Assembly (NCBI RefSeq): GCF_018294505.1
Contig: NC_057804.1
Span: forward strand, 249,296,156 to 249,360,155
Direction: 5' to 3'
DNA: 64,000 nucleotides
DNA from: Triticum aestivum
Taxonomy: Eukaryota; Streptophyta; Magnoliopsida; Poales; Poaceae
In this document: positions 10,933-22,163 of the stretch, piece after piece
Position numbering within the stretch: position 1 is the stretch's first letter
How the letters are laid out: each line of letters opens with the position of its first letter
Program-made: the position numbers and the translations under genes
Notes under the pieces: generated by a model
Seen by the model: the letters and a program-made list of their open reading frames with translations, nothing else
Told to the model about the DNA's origin: nothing
Database searches by the model: none

Positions 10933-12608
10933 TGATTTCTACTACGCAACCTTCTTCTTGTAGACGTTGTTGGTCCTCCAAGTGTAGAGGTTTGTAGGAA
11001 GTAGCAAATTTCCCTCAAGTGGATGACCTAAGGTTTATCAATCTGTGGGAGGCGTAGGATGAAGATGGTCTCTCTCAAACAACCCTGCAACAAAATAAAA
11101 AAGAGTCTATTGAGTCCGCAACACACCCAATACAATGGTAAATTGTATAGGTGCACTAGTTCGGAGAAGAGATGGTGATACAAGTGCAATATGGATGGTA
11201 GATATAGGTTTTTGTAATCTGAAAATATAAAAAAAGCAAGGTAACTAATGATAAAAGTGAGCACAAACGGTATTGCAATGCTAGGAAACAAGGCCTAGGG
11301 TTCATACTTTCACTAGTGCAAGTTCTCTCAACAATAATAACATAATTGGATCATATAACTATCCCTCAACATGCAACAAAGAGTCACTCCAAAGTCACTA
11401 ATACCGGAGAACAAACGAAGAGATTATTGTAGGGTACGAAACCACCTCAAAGTTATTCTTTCGGATAAATCTATTCAAGAGTCCATAGTAAAATAACATG
11501 AAGCTATTCTTTTCGTTCGATCTATCATAGAGTTCGTACTAGAATAACACCTTAAGACACAAATCAACCAAAACCCTAATGTCACCTAGATACTCCAATG
11601 TCACCTCAAGTATCCGTGGGCATGATTATACGATATGCATCACACAATCTCAGATTCATCTATTCAACCAACACAAAGTACTTCAAAGAGTGCCCCAAAG
11701 TTTCTACCGGAGTGTCAAGACGAAAACGTGTGCCAACCCCTATGCATAAGTTCATTGAACCCGCAAGTTGATCACCAAAACATACATCAAGTAGATCACG
11801 TGAATATCCCATTGTCACCATAGATAAGCACGGCAAGACATACATCAAGTGTTCTCAAATCCTTAAAGACTCAATCCGACAAGACAACTTCAAGGGGAAA
11901 ACTCAATCCACTACAAGAGAGTAGAGGGGGAGAAACATCATAAGATCCAACTATAATAGCAAAGCTCGCGATACATCAAGATCGTGCCAAATCAAGAACA
12001 AGAGAGATAGAGAGATCAAACACGTAGCTACTGGTACATACCCTCAGCCCTGAGGGTGAACTACTCCCTCCTCCTCATCGAGAGCGCTGGGATGATGAAG
12101 ATGGCCACCGGTGAGGGATCCCCCTCCGGCAAGGTGCTGGAACAGGGTCCCAATTGGTTTTTGGTGGCTACAGAGGCTTGTGGCAGCGGAATTCCCGATC
12201 TTTTGTGCTCCCCGATGTTTTTAGGGTATATGGACATATATAGGTGAAAGAAGTTGGTCGGGGGAGCCACGAGGGGCCCACGAGGGTGGGGGTGCGCCTA
12301 GGGGGGTAGGGCACACCTCCCTGCCTCGTGGCCACCTCGAATCTTCCCTAACTTCCACTCCAAGTCTCCTGGATTGCTTTCGTTCCAAAAATAATGCTCC
12401 CGAAGGTTTCATTCCATGTGGACTCCGTTTGATATTCCTTTTGTTCGAAACACTAAAATAGGCAAGAAAACAACAATTTGGGCTGGGCCTCCGGTTAATA
12501 GGTTAGTCCCAAAAAAAATATAAAAGTGTATAATAGAGCCCATAAACATCCAAAACAGATTAATAGCATGAATGCTTCATAAATTATAGATATGTTGGAG
12601 ACGTATCA
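10933..12608 (-). repeat. 5' LTR of the CACTA-interrupted gypsy element (1676 bp)
   Basis: On the plus strand the LTR starts TGATTTCT at 10933 and ends GACGTATCA at 12608, so on the element strand it runs TGATACGTC to AGAAATCA with short TGAT/ATCA inverted ends. A TATATA box candidate is at 12237-12242 on the minus strand. There is only one LTR in the window. The next bases (ggtag) would be one copy of the target duplication. Confidence 0.85.
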
Positions 12609-13465
12609 GGTAGCAGCCCACATGTCAGTGATGCAACTAGACCTGCAGTTAAGTCAGTGTCGCTATAATTACTGTGCATTCCACGGCATTCGGAAGAACG
12701 CTCACAGTCATCGCTATCTCCTCCCCCTCCCTCTCATGTCGACCACCACGACATCACCCCTCCCAAGCCCTAGGTGCCCCTCGCTGCACCACGCAGACGG
12801 TCACACGTTGCTGTTTCATTCCTCGCCGCCACTAGTTGAGGAGGACCCGTCGGCATTCCAGTCCTCGCCGCGGCGCATCGACGTGGATGCGTTGGCGTTC
12901 CCAATCTTGCCAACACGTGTGTCGAAGGACACGTCGGCTCCCCGCTACAAGGAGAACGCCTCGCCACCCGCCGAGCCCCCCCAGCCTTGAAGAGCCTTGA
13001 AAAGAAATGGATGTCGCCTTGTGGGGGGCTTTGCCTCCAATACAGCACACCAAAATAGAGGCAGAGAAGATGTTCGAGGAAGAGAAGCGCACCACAGGGC
13101 AAGCTGCCTGGCAGGTCTATGTCGCGTCCGACAGAGTTAGGAAATTGGCTCTTTGGTAGAAGGCTTGTGCGAGGGCTGTGAGGGTGGCGGAGGACGCCCG
13201 TACCAAAGCCCTGAGTGCAGCCGGGCCCAAGCGCCTCATCTACGCTTAGCGATACGTGGAACGGGTGCACGCTTCCGATGAGGAGGAGTACCTGTTGGCG
13301 CCTGATCACCACACCGGTGAGATCGCGCTCTCCCGCCGGCAAGCCACTAATCAGCACCTCGTGAGTTGCGAGGCTGAGGAAGAGGCGTTGTGTTGGTGCG
13401 CTGGGAAACAGCCGCGCACCAGGGCACTCATGGCGCACCGCAAGTGGCTTTTAGTAGGAGTATAA
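12609..13465 (+). pseudogene. Possible host-gene remnant (unrecognised)
   Basis: From the ATG at 13007 one frame can be read to a TAA at 13463-13465, interrupted by two TAG codons (near 13157 and 13247). The product would start MDVALWGALPPIQ and include the charged stretches IEAEKMFEEEKR, RRQATNQHLVSCEAEEE and ALMAHRKWLL, resembling a helical, acidic protein. A separate open frame upstream (start about 12736, MSTTTTSPLPS, to 12990) is proline and serine rich and may be the 5' exon in another frame. GC content and codon bias are higher than in the surrounding spacer. I do not recognise the family. It could equally be a transposon-carried fragment. Confidence 0.35.
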
Positions 13466-13679
13466 TTTAGTTTCGTAAGGCGATCTCATTAGTTTTGGGA
13501 CGCGAATGATAAGTCCCGAACGTTCGGGAATTATTAGCGTCCTTAATTAAGTATGTAAAAGGGAATGTTTGGAAACCTTGTGTATCCGTATGCATTTTGT
13601 AAGTACGTGCATATAGCACAAACTTTACTATATACTATCGCACTACATGTCTCTCTCTATATATGCTAGCAGACTGTGC

Positions 13680-13769
13680 TACTCCCTCCATCCAGGTGAA
13701 TAAGTCATCTTTGGTTGTGCACCGTGACCAAGAAGGAGGGAAGACTTATACACCTAGACGAAGGGAGTA
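13680..13769. mobile_element. Stowaway-type MITE (about 86 bp)
   Basis: The terminal inverted repeats are CTCCCTCCATCCAGGTGAATAA and the complementary TTATACACCTAGACGAAGGGAG, flanked by TA on both sides (13680-13681 and 13768-13769). This is the usual structure of a grass Tc1/mariner-derived MITE. Confidence 0.85.
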
Positions 13770-14133
13770 CTACAATTACTTATGCACGTGCAAATGCACG
13801 TTTTAACATTACGATGCGGTTTTTGTAAAAGTAGAAAAACAACACTGGTCAAGCTTGTGAAATGATTCAATACAAAACGAATGCAAAAAATGATCATTTG
13901 ATTGTTTACTTTTAGCTTCCTTCTCTGTGGTTATTTCTTTGTCGTACTTTGTATGGAGTATCTCACTGGTCGGAAAGGCATGCAAATTCCCAAACCTCTT
14001 CCTACACCCTGTATCGAATTTTTTTCCTAACAAGTTGTGTCGTCTAGTTGGAATTCCAACTTGAGTACTACTAGTAGTAGGAGTACCATGGGCCAGTTCG
14101 TTTAGGCTTCTAGATTAGTAATGCCATTACTAC
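13770..14133. other. Spacer, nothing recognised
   Basis: AT-rich single-copy-like sequence. No coding frame, RNA gene or repeat structure is supported. Confidence 0.6.
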
Positions 14134-14304
14134 TACCTCCATCCTGGTTTATTGGTCCCCATTGTAATTTCTGTCAAATATTTATCATAAATTTAACTAA
14201 TGAAAAGTTTGTGCATGTCACATGCACTAACATTTTATCAGTTAAATCTTTGGTCAAAATTTAGAACAAAATACAATGGTGACGAATAAACCAGGACGGA
14301 GGTA
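14134..14304. mobile_element. Stowaway-type MITE (about 170 bp)
   Basis: The left end TACCTCCATCCTGGTTTATT pairs with the right end AATAAACCAGGACGGAGGTA. The TA dinucleotides at the ends are the expected target duplication. Internal sequence is AT-rich and non-coding. Confidence 0.85.
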
Positions 14305-14669
14305 CTAGTAGTAGTTTAGAAGCCCAAATAAATGAGTAAGGCGCCTTAATGTTACTCTCCACTATGACTAGTCTTATGGGAAAAGCTGGGGATGAGACAA
14401 CTTATTTTTTAAGCCGCCAAAAGAACTGGCCCTAGGAGTAGTAGCTAGGGATACTAGGAGTAGTAGCTAGGGATCGAGTGTGAGAGAAGAACCGGAGAAA
14501 GTAAATGCAGAGAGATGAAATGCAAAAATACGGAGGGATGTGATGGTTGCTTGTCCGTTTATTTTACTAGGCCACTTATTACTGGGAGTGGTTGGGTTTT
14601 GTGATATGACGACTTTACTGCCGCGCCACGAGCGGGGTGAGACTCCCATCCAGCGCTGCCCTCTACACT

Positions 14670-14876
14670 AGTACTACATCGGTCATGGTTTATTAGTCCA
14701 CCATTGAATTTGACTAAAGATTTAACTGACAAAATGTTAGTGCATGTCAACAAAAACTATATCGTTGGATTCGTATTTGAACATAGTTTTCAATGATATA
14801 ATTTTAGGTGACATGCATCAACATTTATCGTACTATATATAATGTTAGTTCAATTTTTGGTCATACTAATCTATAG
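14670..14876. mobile_element. Degenerate MITE-like segment
   Basis: Sequence beginning tacatcggtcatggtttatt and continuing with paired blocks tgttagtgcatgtcaa and gacatgcatcaacattta resembles a diverged relative of the MITE at 14134-14304. The ends are too degenerate to define. 14305-14669 holds spacer with a short duplicated phrase (taggagtagtagctaggga at about 14434 and 14454). Confidence 0.35.
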
Positions 14877-14884
14877 TAAGGTGC

Positions 14885-14899
14885 CCGTGCATTGCACGG
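14885..14899. repeat. Perfect 15-bp palindrome CCGTGCATTGCACGG
   Basis: Seven-base arms surround a single central T, with the wider context tgcccgtgcattgcacggaa. The same 20-bp string occurs in inverted orientation at 24294-24313. It resembles the 3' hairpin of some grass Helitrons, but I do not see a canonical CTRR terminus. 14900-15475 holds no feature I can support. Confidence 0.5.
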
Positions 14900-15475
14900 A
14901 AGAGTGAAATGCATTGATCGGGGAATTGTTTATTTTGACAAAGCATGTGGGGGGTCATCTCATGTGTAACGGCATCGATAGGTTTCTTCGGATATTATTT
15001 CATCCCTAGAGCTCACAAACATCCTGGTGAAATAGATAAAGAAGTATCTTTTGCAAACAAAATCGTTCAACTATTCAACCTGCGTCCAAAACTTGTGAAG
15101 AAATAACACTTATTGTGCTTTTCAAGAAATGATCTTTAAGAATTAGTTTTTGAGTATCGATTCTTATACCTGTTGGCTACAGATGACATGACACTTTCTT
15201 ATAGTCAATAGTTGGCTATACTATTAAGTATTAACAATGCCCTTATACACCTAGACAGAGGGATTAAATCAGGATGACTTGGAAGGGGGCAGAGGAGATG
15301 TAAGAAATGGTTCATCGTAAGTATTTCACCAGTACTGTAGTAAAAATTCATACATGGAAGATTCTAGACTAAACCATAAATGGATACACTTTTATTCATG
15401 CGCGATACTCCAATAGAGGAAGATCATGCATGGAAGTCTCCACATGCTTAGACAACGGATTACATTGAGCGAAGA

Positions 15476-16045
15476 CTAATGATCAACATTTAACTTGGTA
15501 ATGCATATGTCCAGGTGAAACTCCTTGGAGTCCCCGTGCACTATGTTGGGGGGGGGGCAATCATACCATGTGTCTTCCATGTTCACATCGGAGGGAAGGT
15601 CCCAACTTGGCACAGTCCTAGTCAGCATGATGGAGCCGGTGTCGCCGCCCACATACCTCTAAGAGGTAGTAAAAGTGAGCACGCACCCATACATCGGGCT
15701 CGTGTCAGTGTCAGTGACAACGGCGTCGCCCCTGCGCGGGCCTTGCCGGTGCCAATGATTAAGAGGAAGACGCTGCCGTCCTCCTCCGAGACTAGCAGGA
15801 GGCAGTGATCCTCTAGTGACTCTGGCACGGTGAACGGGTAGCACGTCTCATACTTGATGTTCTTCGCCAAGGGCCAGTAGTGATCGCTGCACGCATCCGT
15901 GAGGTGATGCACTATGTCCGCCGGCGAGCCCCAAAACGGCATCGGGCATTGATAGCAGTAGACGAAGGGCTCCTTGGACGCATTGACCAGGCCGTCCATG
16001 AAATGGGAGTGGCTGTAGGAGACGTTGCGCCAGTTGAATATATGA
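15476..16045 (-). pseudogene. SINA-like E3 ubiquitin ligase, C-terminal part (broken)
   Basis: Reading on the minus strand gives a SIAH-type zinc-finger region with CYQCPMPFWGSPADIVHHL, DACSDHYWPLAKNIKYE and the family phrase LLLVSEEDGSVFLLIIGTG. Plant SINA-like proteins ubiquitinate substrates through an N-terminal RING (absent here) followed by this SIAH/TRAF-like region. After a frameshift near 15740 the frame continues GDAVVTDTDTSPMYGCVL, meets a TAG near 15659, and then reads TRTVPSWDLPSDVNMEDTW and HLDICITKLNVDH to a TAG at 15476-15478. One frameshift and one internal stop, plus the missing RING, make it a pseudogene. A ten-base C run near 15547 keeps frame. Upstream sequence at about 16050-16216 could be an intron, since AG and GT sites are present, but the 5' exon is not recognisable as SINA. 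Confidence 0.75.
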
Positions 16046-16216
16046 GCAAGTTACTACAAGATGTAGTTCGAATAAGCACAAAATAAATCATGACAGCTAT
16101 AACAGAGATGAAACAAATCATGTGGACTAGCATAGTATATGAACATATACAATCTAGTATACAGAGTAGAAACATGAATTCTACCATGATTTCAAACAGG
16201 AAGGACAAAAACACAT

Positions 16217-16373
16217 ACGTTGCAACGGGAGCAGCACCGTTGGCGTTGAGGTTGTTGCCCATGTCATTGAGGAAGAGGTTGCCGAGGTCGGGGAAGAAGT
16301 CATCGTCGATGAATTCGTCACTGCCAGCAGTCGCGAGAGTGCGCTCCCAAAATTTCAATAGCACCGAATCAAC
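16217..16373 (-). pseudogene. Coding-like segment abutting a truncated LTR (unrecognised)
   Basis: The minus-strand frame reads DSVLLKFWERTLATAGSDEF followed by an acidic IDDDFFPDLGNLFL stretch and ends NANGAAPVAT at a potential GT donor (16216). Composition is gene-like (GC-rich, biased codons). It may be an upstream exon of the SINA-like pseudogene or a separate captured fragment. The frame continues into LTR sequence at 16374, so its true 5' end has been lost. Confidence 0.4.
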
Positions 16374-17774
16374 CACCGATACAACTCTACGCATGCTTGA
16401 CGTTCACTTTACCTAGAACAAGTGTGAAACAAGAAGGACTTTGTAGGTGTTGTTGGATAGGTTTGCAAGATAATAAAGAGCACATAAATAAAAAGTAGGG
16501 GCTGTTTAGATGAAGATACAAGTTAGTTTTAATAGAGAGCTTTTTGTCATGAGAAAGTTATTTGTCCATAGGCATTCAATAACTAAACCGATAATCACTA
16601 TTGCAATTTTATATGAGGGAGAGGCATAAGCTAACATACTTTCTCTTCTTGGATCATATGTACTTATGATTTGAACTCTAGCAAGCATCCACAACTACTA
16701 AAGATCATTAGGGTAAAACCCAACCATAGCATTAAAGCATCAAGTCCCCTTTATCCCATACGCCACAATCCCCTTACTCGGGTTTATGCTTATGTCACTC
16801 AGGAAACCCACTATAAGTGAATCATGAACATATTGCAACACCCTACAGCGGGAATCCCTCATGCTTGCGTGACACGGAGGGCATAATAGGACAGCACCAA
16901 TAATAAAACATGCAACTCTAACCAATCACGATCATCAATTAACCCATAGGACAAAATGGATTTACTCAAACATCATAAGATAGCCATACATCATTGGGAA
17001 ATAATATATAGCGTTGAGCACCATGTTTAAGTAGAGATTACAACGGGTAAAAGAGAGGTTACACCACTGCATAGAGGGGGGAAGAGTTGGGGATGAGGGC
17101 GGTGAAGTTGTTGGTGTAGATCACGGTGATGATGATGGCCCCCGGTGGCACTCCAGCCCCACCGGAAGTGAGGGGGAGAGAGCCCCCCTCTTCTTCTTCT
17201 TCTTATTCCTTGACCTTTTCCCTAGATGGGAGAAGGGTTTCCCCTCTGGTCCTTGGCTCCCATGGTGTGGGACGCGCGAGAGCCCCTCCGAGATTGGATC
17301 TGTCTCTTTGTCTCTCTCTGTTTCTGCACTCTCAGATTCTGCCCTTTCACCGTTTCTTTTATACCCGGAGATCCATAAATCCGATTTGATTGAAATCTTC
17401 GCCCAAATTTTTCTCCGAAAATTAGCTTTCTTGCGGCAAAAGTAGAGCATCAACCGCCTTATGGGGTGCCCATGAGGGTCAGGGGCGCGCCCCCCTGCCT
17501 CGTGGCCCCCTCGGGCACTGTCTCGCGTTGGTTTTTCTTCCCAAAAATCATAAATATTCCAGAAATGATCTCCATCCGTTTTCATCCCGTTTGGACTCCG
17601 TTTGATATTGGGTTTCTGCGAAACATAAAACATGCAACAAACAGGAACTGGCACTGGGCATTGGATCAATATGTTAGTCCCAAAAATAATATAAAAAGTT
17701 GCCAACAGTATATGAAAGTTGTAGAATATTGGCATGGAACAATCAAAAATTATAGATACGATGGAGATGTATCA
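16374..17774 (-). repeat. 3' LTR, truncated (1401 bp)
   Basis: It is homologous to 22274-23669 from caccgatacaactctacgca onward and ends GATGTATCA at 17774. Compared with the other LTR it lacks the last 110 bases (the counterpart of 22164-22273). A minus-strand TATAAAA lies at 17357-17363. Confidence 0.88.
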
Positions 17775-17792
17775 GCATCCCCAAGCTTAATT
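17775..17792 (-). promoter_or_regulatory. Polypurine tract (AAGCTTGGGGATGC)
   Basis: The minus-strand sequence just before the 3' LTR is purine-rich and matches the position where plus-strand DNA synthesis is primed. Confidence 0.7.
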
Positions 17793-20748
17793 CGTGCTCA
17801 TCCTCGAGTAGGTAAATGATAAAAAAGATAATTTTTGATGTGGAATGCTACCTAGCATAATCTTGATCATATATCTAATCATGGCATGAATATTAAGAAC
17901 GAGTGATTCAAAGCAATAGTCTATCATTTGACATAAAAACGATAATACTTCGAGCGTACTCATAAAGCAATCATGTCTTTTCAAAACAACATGGCCAAAG
18001 AAAGTTATCCCTACAAATCATATAGTCTGGCTATGCTCCATCTTCATCACACAGAATATTCAAATCATGCACAACCCTAATGACAACCCAAGCAATTGTT
18101 TCATACTTTTGACGTTCTCAAACCTTTTCAACTTTCACGCAATACATGAGCATGAGCCATGGATATAGCACTATAGGTGGAATAGAATATGATGGTGGAG
18201 GTTTATGTGGAGAAGACAAAAAGGGAGAAAGTCTAACATCGACAAGGCTAATCAACGGGCTATGGAGATGCCCATCAATTGATGTCAATGCGAGAAGTAG
18301 GGAATGCCATGCAACAGATGCACTAAGAGCTATAAGTCTATGAAAGCTCAAACTGAAACTAAGTGGGTGTGCATCCAACTTGCTTGCTCATGAAGACCTA
18401 GGGCATTTGAGGAAGCCCATCGTCGGAATATACAAGCCAAGTTCTATAATGAAAATTCCCACTAGTATATGAAAGTGACAATATAGGAGACTCTCTATAT
18501 GAGGAACATGGTGCTACTTTGAAGCACAAGTGTGGTAAAAGGATAGTAACATTTCCCCTTCTTTTTTTATTTTTTTGGGCGGGCTTCTTTGGCCCCCTTT
18601 TTTATTTAGGCTTCTTTGGCCTCTCTTTTTTTTAATTTTTTTATTTTCTATGGGGCAATGCTCTATAATGATGATCATCGCACTTTATTTTCTTACAACT
18701 CAATATTACAACTCGATACTAGAACAAAGATATGACTCTATATGAATGCCTTCAGCGGTGTACCGGGATGTGCATTGATCTAGCATAGCAATGACATGAA
18801 AAAACGGACAAGCCATGAAAACATCATGCTAGCTATCTTAGGATCTTGCAAGACAATATGACAATGAATGCTCAAGTCATGTAAATGATGATGATGGAAG
18901 TTGCATGGCAATATATCTCGGAATGGCTATGGAAATGCCATAATAGGTAGGTATGGTGGCTGTTTTGAGGAAGATATAAGGAGGCTTATGTGTGATAGAG
19001 CATATCATATCAGGGGGTTTGGATGCACAAGTTTTCACCAACTCCTGAGGTGAGAAATGGCAATGCACGGTACTGAAGAGGCTAGCAATGATGGAAGGGT
19101 GAGAGTGCGTATAATCCATGGACTCAACATTAGTCATAAAGAACTCACATACTTATTGCAAAAATCTATTAGTCATCAAAACAAAGTACTACACGCATGC
19201 TCCTAGGGGGATAGATTGGTAGGAAAAGACCATCGCTCGTCCCGACCGCCACTCATAAGGAAGATAATCAATAAATACCTCATGCTCCAACTTCGTTACA
19301 CAACGGTTCACCATACGTACATGCTACGGGAATCACAAACTTCAACACAAGTAGTTCTATAATCCACAACTACCCACTAGCATGACTCTAATATCACCAC
19401 CTTTATATCGCAAAACTATTGCAAGGAATCAAACATATCATATTCAGCGATCTACAAGTTTATGTAGGATTTTATGACTAACCATGTGAATGACCAATTT
19501 CTGTCATCTCTCTAAATAGATATAAGTGAAGCAAGAGAGTTTAATTCTTTATACAAAAGATATGCCACGTTCTAACAAATATAAGTGAAGCAAAAGAGCA
19601 TTCTACAAATGGCGGTTTTCTATCTGAAGAGAAACAGGCAATCCAGACTTCAAATCATATAAGTGAAGAACATGAAGCATTCTATAAAGCCATACTCAAA
19701 ATATTTAAGTGAAGTGCAATGAGCATTCTATAAATCAACCATGGACTATCTCATACCAGCATGGTGCATAAAATAAAAGTGAAAACTAAATGCAAAAGAT
19801 GCTCCAAGATTTGCACATATCGCATGAACGAAACGAATCCGAAAACATACCGATACTTGTTGAAGAATGAGGGGATGCCTTCCGGGGCATTCCCAAGCTT
19901 AGACGCTTGAGTCTCCTTGAATATTTACCTGGGGTGCCTTGAGAATTCTCAAGCTTGAGCTCTTGCCTCTCTTCCTTTTCCTCATATCGAGACCTCCTCG
20001 ATCAAACACTTCATCCACACAAAACTTCAACAGAAAACTCGGTAAGATCCGTTAGTATAATAAAGAAAATAACTACTCTAGGTACTATTGCAAACCAATT
20101 CATATTTTGTTTTTGCATTATGTCTACTGTAATATAGATTTTCCATGGCTTAATCCACTGACTAGAAATTGATAGTTTCATCAAAACAAGCAAACTATGC
20201 ATCAAAAACAAAATCTATCAAAAACAGAACAGTCTATAGCAATCTGAAAATTCACCATACTGCTGGTACTCCAAGAACTCTACCAAAATTAGGAAAAATA
20301 AAAAATTTGTACAGCAAGACAGTGCCAAAAGAATCAGAACCGTTTGACATTCCAATAAAAAATTGTAAAATCGCGCACTACAACCAAAGTTTCTGTCGGG
20401 CACCGTACAAACCAACAAGCATTGTAAACATCCTAAAGGCAAAACATTGGAACATTATTTTTATAATACAATGAAATTGTATAAGGGGATAATTATTTTT
20501 GATGAAAAGTTTCTGTAATTAAGATTCACAAAGTTTTCGTGAGCATGAAGAACGTTCAAGGAGCTCTCCCACTTCAACAATGCTTGTCTCTCTCACTTTC
20601 ACTTTCCTTTTTGAAAAGTTTTGGGTTCCCATTTTTTTGTTTTTAAACTATATAAAAGCACTCAACAAAAATAAATGACTCTCTAAAACTTCTGGGTTGT
20701 CTCCCTGGCAGCGCTTTCTTTAAAGCCATTAAGCTAGGCATATAGTGC
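17793..20748 (-). other. Non-coding internal domain of the gypsy element
   Basis: No pol-type frame is present. A pyrimidine-rich tract lies at 18556-18650. Degenerate repeats with the phrase ataagtgaagca lie at about 19518-19790. Bases 18173-19920 correspond to the separate fragment at 55722-57374. Confidence 0.7.
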
Positions 20749-21690
20749 TCAAGTAATGAATCCACCCGGATCCCAAGGTATATCAAAGCCAATTTTAATT
20801 AACAATGATTTGTAATTTAGTAGTGAGCACACAGTAACATATATCATGCAACAATGAAGTCTAACTCTCTTCCTATGCATCGGCATGTCATAAAAGAACA
20901 ATTCGTGCACACCTAGTAAAGGCCAACGCATAGTATAAGCAGTTTCTTGCAATTTTATCATATTGGAAACATAGAGAGGTGGAGATATAGTTCCTCTCTC
21001 ATAATAATTGCAAGTAGGAGCAGCAACCACATCCATATCACAATCATCAAAATTATCATGTGGAATGGTAAAAGGCAACCCATCAATATAATCCTTAATA
21101 AGCACAAACTTCTCCGATATAGTGTAGTCGGGAGGATTCAAAAAATATAATAGGACTATCATGCGTGGGTGAAATAGCAACAATTTCATATTTAACATAA
21201 GGAACTATAGCAAGTTCATCTCCATAAGCATAATTCATATTGGCATCTTGGCCACAAGCATAGCAAGCATCATAAAAAAGGGGTATTTCAAGAGAATCAA
21301 CGGGATCATAACAATCATCATAGCAATCATCCTTCGGTAAGCACAAAGGGGAATTAAACAATGTATGAGTTGAAGAGTTACTCTCATTAGAAGGTGGACA
21401 TGGGTAGCTAATCCGCTCTTCCTCCTTTTGTTCTTCGCTCTCCTCATCATCTTTTTCATCCAATGAGCTGATAGTTTCAATAATTTCTTCTTCCATAGAC
21501 TCCTGCAAAATATTAGTCTGTTCATGGACAACAGAGACTTCCTCAATAAATGCATCAATATCGGAATTGAATTCATAATTCTCATAGCAATATTTAAGTA
21601 TAGCATAATTTTCAGGTCTCTAAACAGCATCATCAAGATTTTCACACTCTTTAAACGAAGATTCAATTTCATAAGCACCCATAAAAGCAA
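20749..21690 (-). pseudogene. Acidic family-specific ORFs of the gypsy element
   Basis: One frame (21508-21095) reads MQESMEEEIIETISSLDEKD and continues with KDDCYDDCYDPVDSLEIPLF and FYDACYACGQDANMNYAYGD. A second, overlapping by frame change near 21130, reads DYTISEKFVLIKDYIDGLPF, NYYERGTISPPLYV and HELFFYDMPMHRKRVRLH down to 20749. The latter block is similar to the truncated ORF of the element at 9141-10025. The protein is acidic and Cys/Tyr-rich and has no known domain. Multiple stops separate the pieces, so it is decayed. 21691-22134 continues the decayed frame toward the primer-binding site. Confidence 0.5.
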
Positions 21691-22134
21691 CGAATTCTTC
21701 TATTTACTCCACATCATAGTAATCATATATACCATTAGCATAAGAAGCCAAGGTTTTATCATCATTAAATTTGCATGAAAAGGGAAGGTGTGGAGCCTTC
21801 ATCCTAGAGCAACAAGTATAATCATATCTCAAGCATAGTTCCCGAGCATACCAAGCAATAATCCCTAAAGTATTCACATTGATCCAACGTGTCTCCCATA
21901 ACATAATATTTTCTCAGGATTATTAAAGTAGTACATAATATTTTTTCACATAACCAGCATCGAGGGTTTTAGGAGGTTCCCCATCTCCGCGAGTAGCAAG
22001 TACACCTATTTTTTTTGGTATTTCGTGTTCCATATCCATAACTAAAGATAGAGAACAACTTAGAACAGCAAATAAAAATTACTTAGTGATAAAGCAAACA
22101 AGCACACACAAGAATATTCACCCCACTCTATGAC

Positions 22135-22152
22135 TCCCCGGCAACTGCGCCA
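22135..22152 (-). promoter_or_regulatory. Primer-binding site (TGGCGCAGTTGCCGGGGA)
   Basis: It lies 11 bases inside the 5' LTR and differs from the site at 10905-10922 by one base (A for C). Confidence 0.85.
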
Positions 22153-22163
22153 GAAAAAGGTCT

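Larger units (their letters stand above)
9141..12608 (-). mobile_element. Gypsy LTR retrotransposon, 5' part (Sabrina/WHAM-like), interrupted by the CACTA
   Basis: On the minus strand the order from right to left is 5' LTR (10933-12608), primer-binding site (10905-10922), then an internal domain that runs to 9141, where the CACTA begins. The rest of the element must lie beyond the CACTA, left of the window. The internal sequence at 9141-9250 aligns loosely with that of the other minus-strand element at 20960-21050 (both contain tcataataatt next to an acatagagagg block), so the two belong to related families. The family name is a guess from the LTR start TGATACGTCTCCAAC. Confidence 0.85.

Noticed and set aside
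12770..13438. 222-codon minus-strand open frame
   Set aside because: It is antisense to the better-supported plus-strand remnant and has no recognisable family features.
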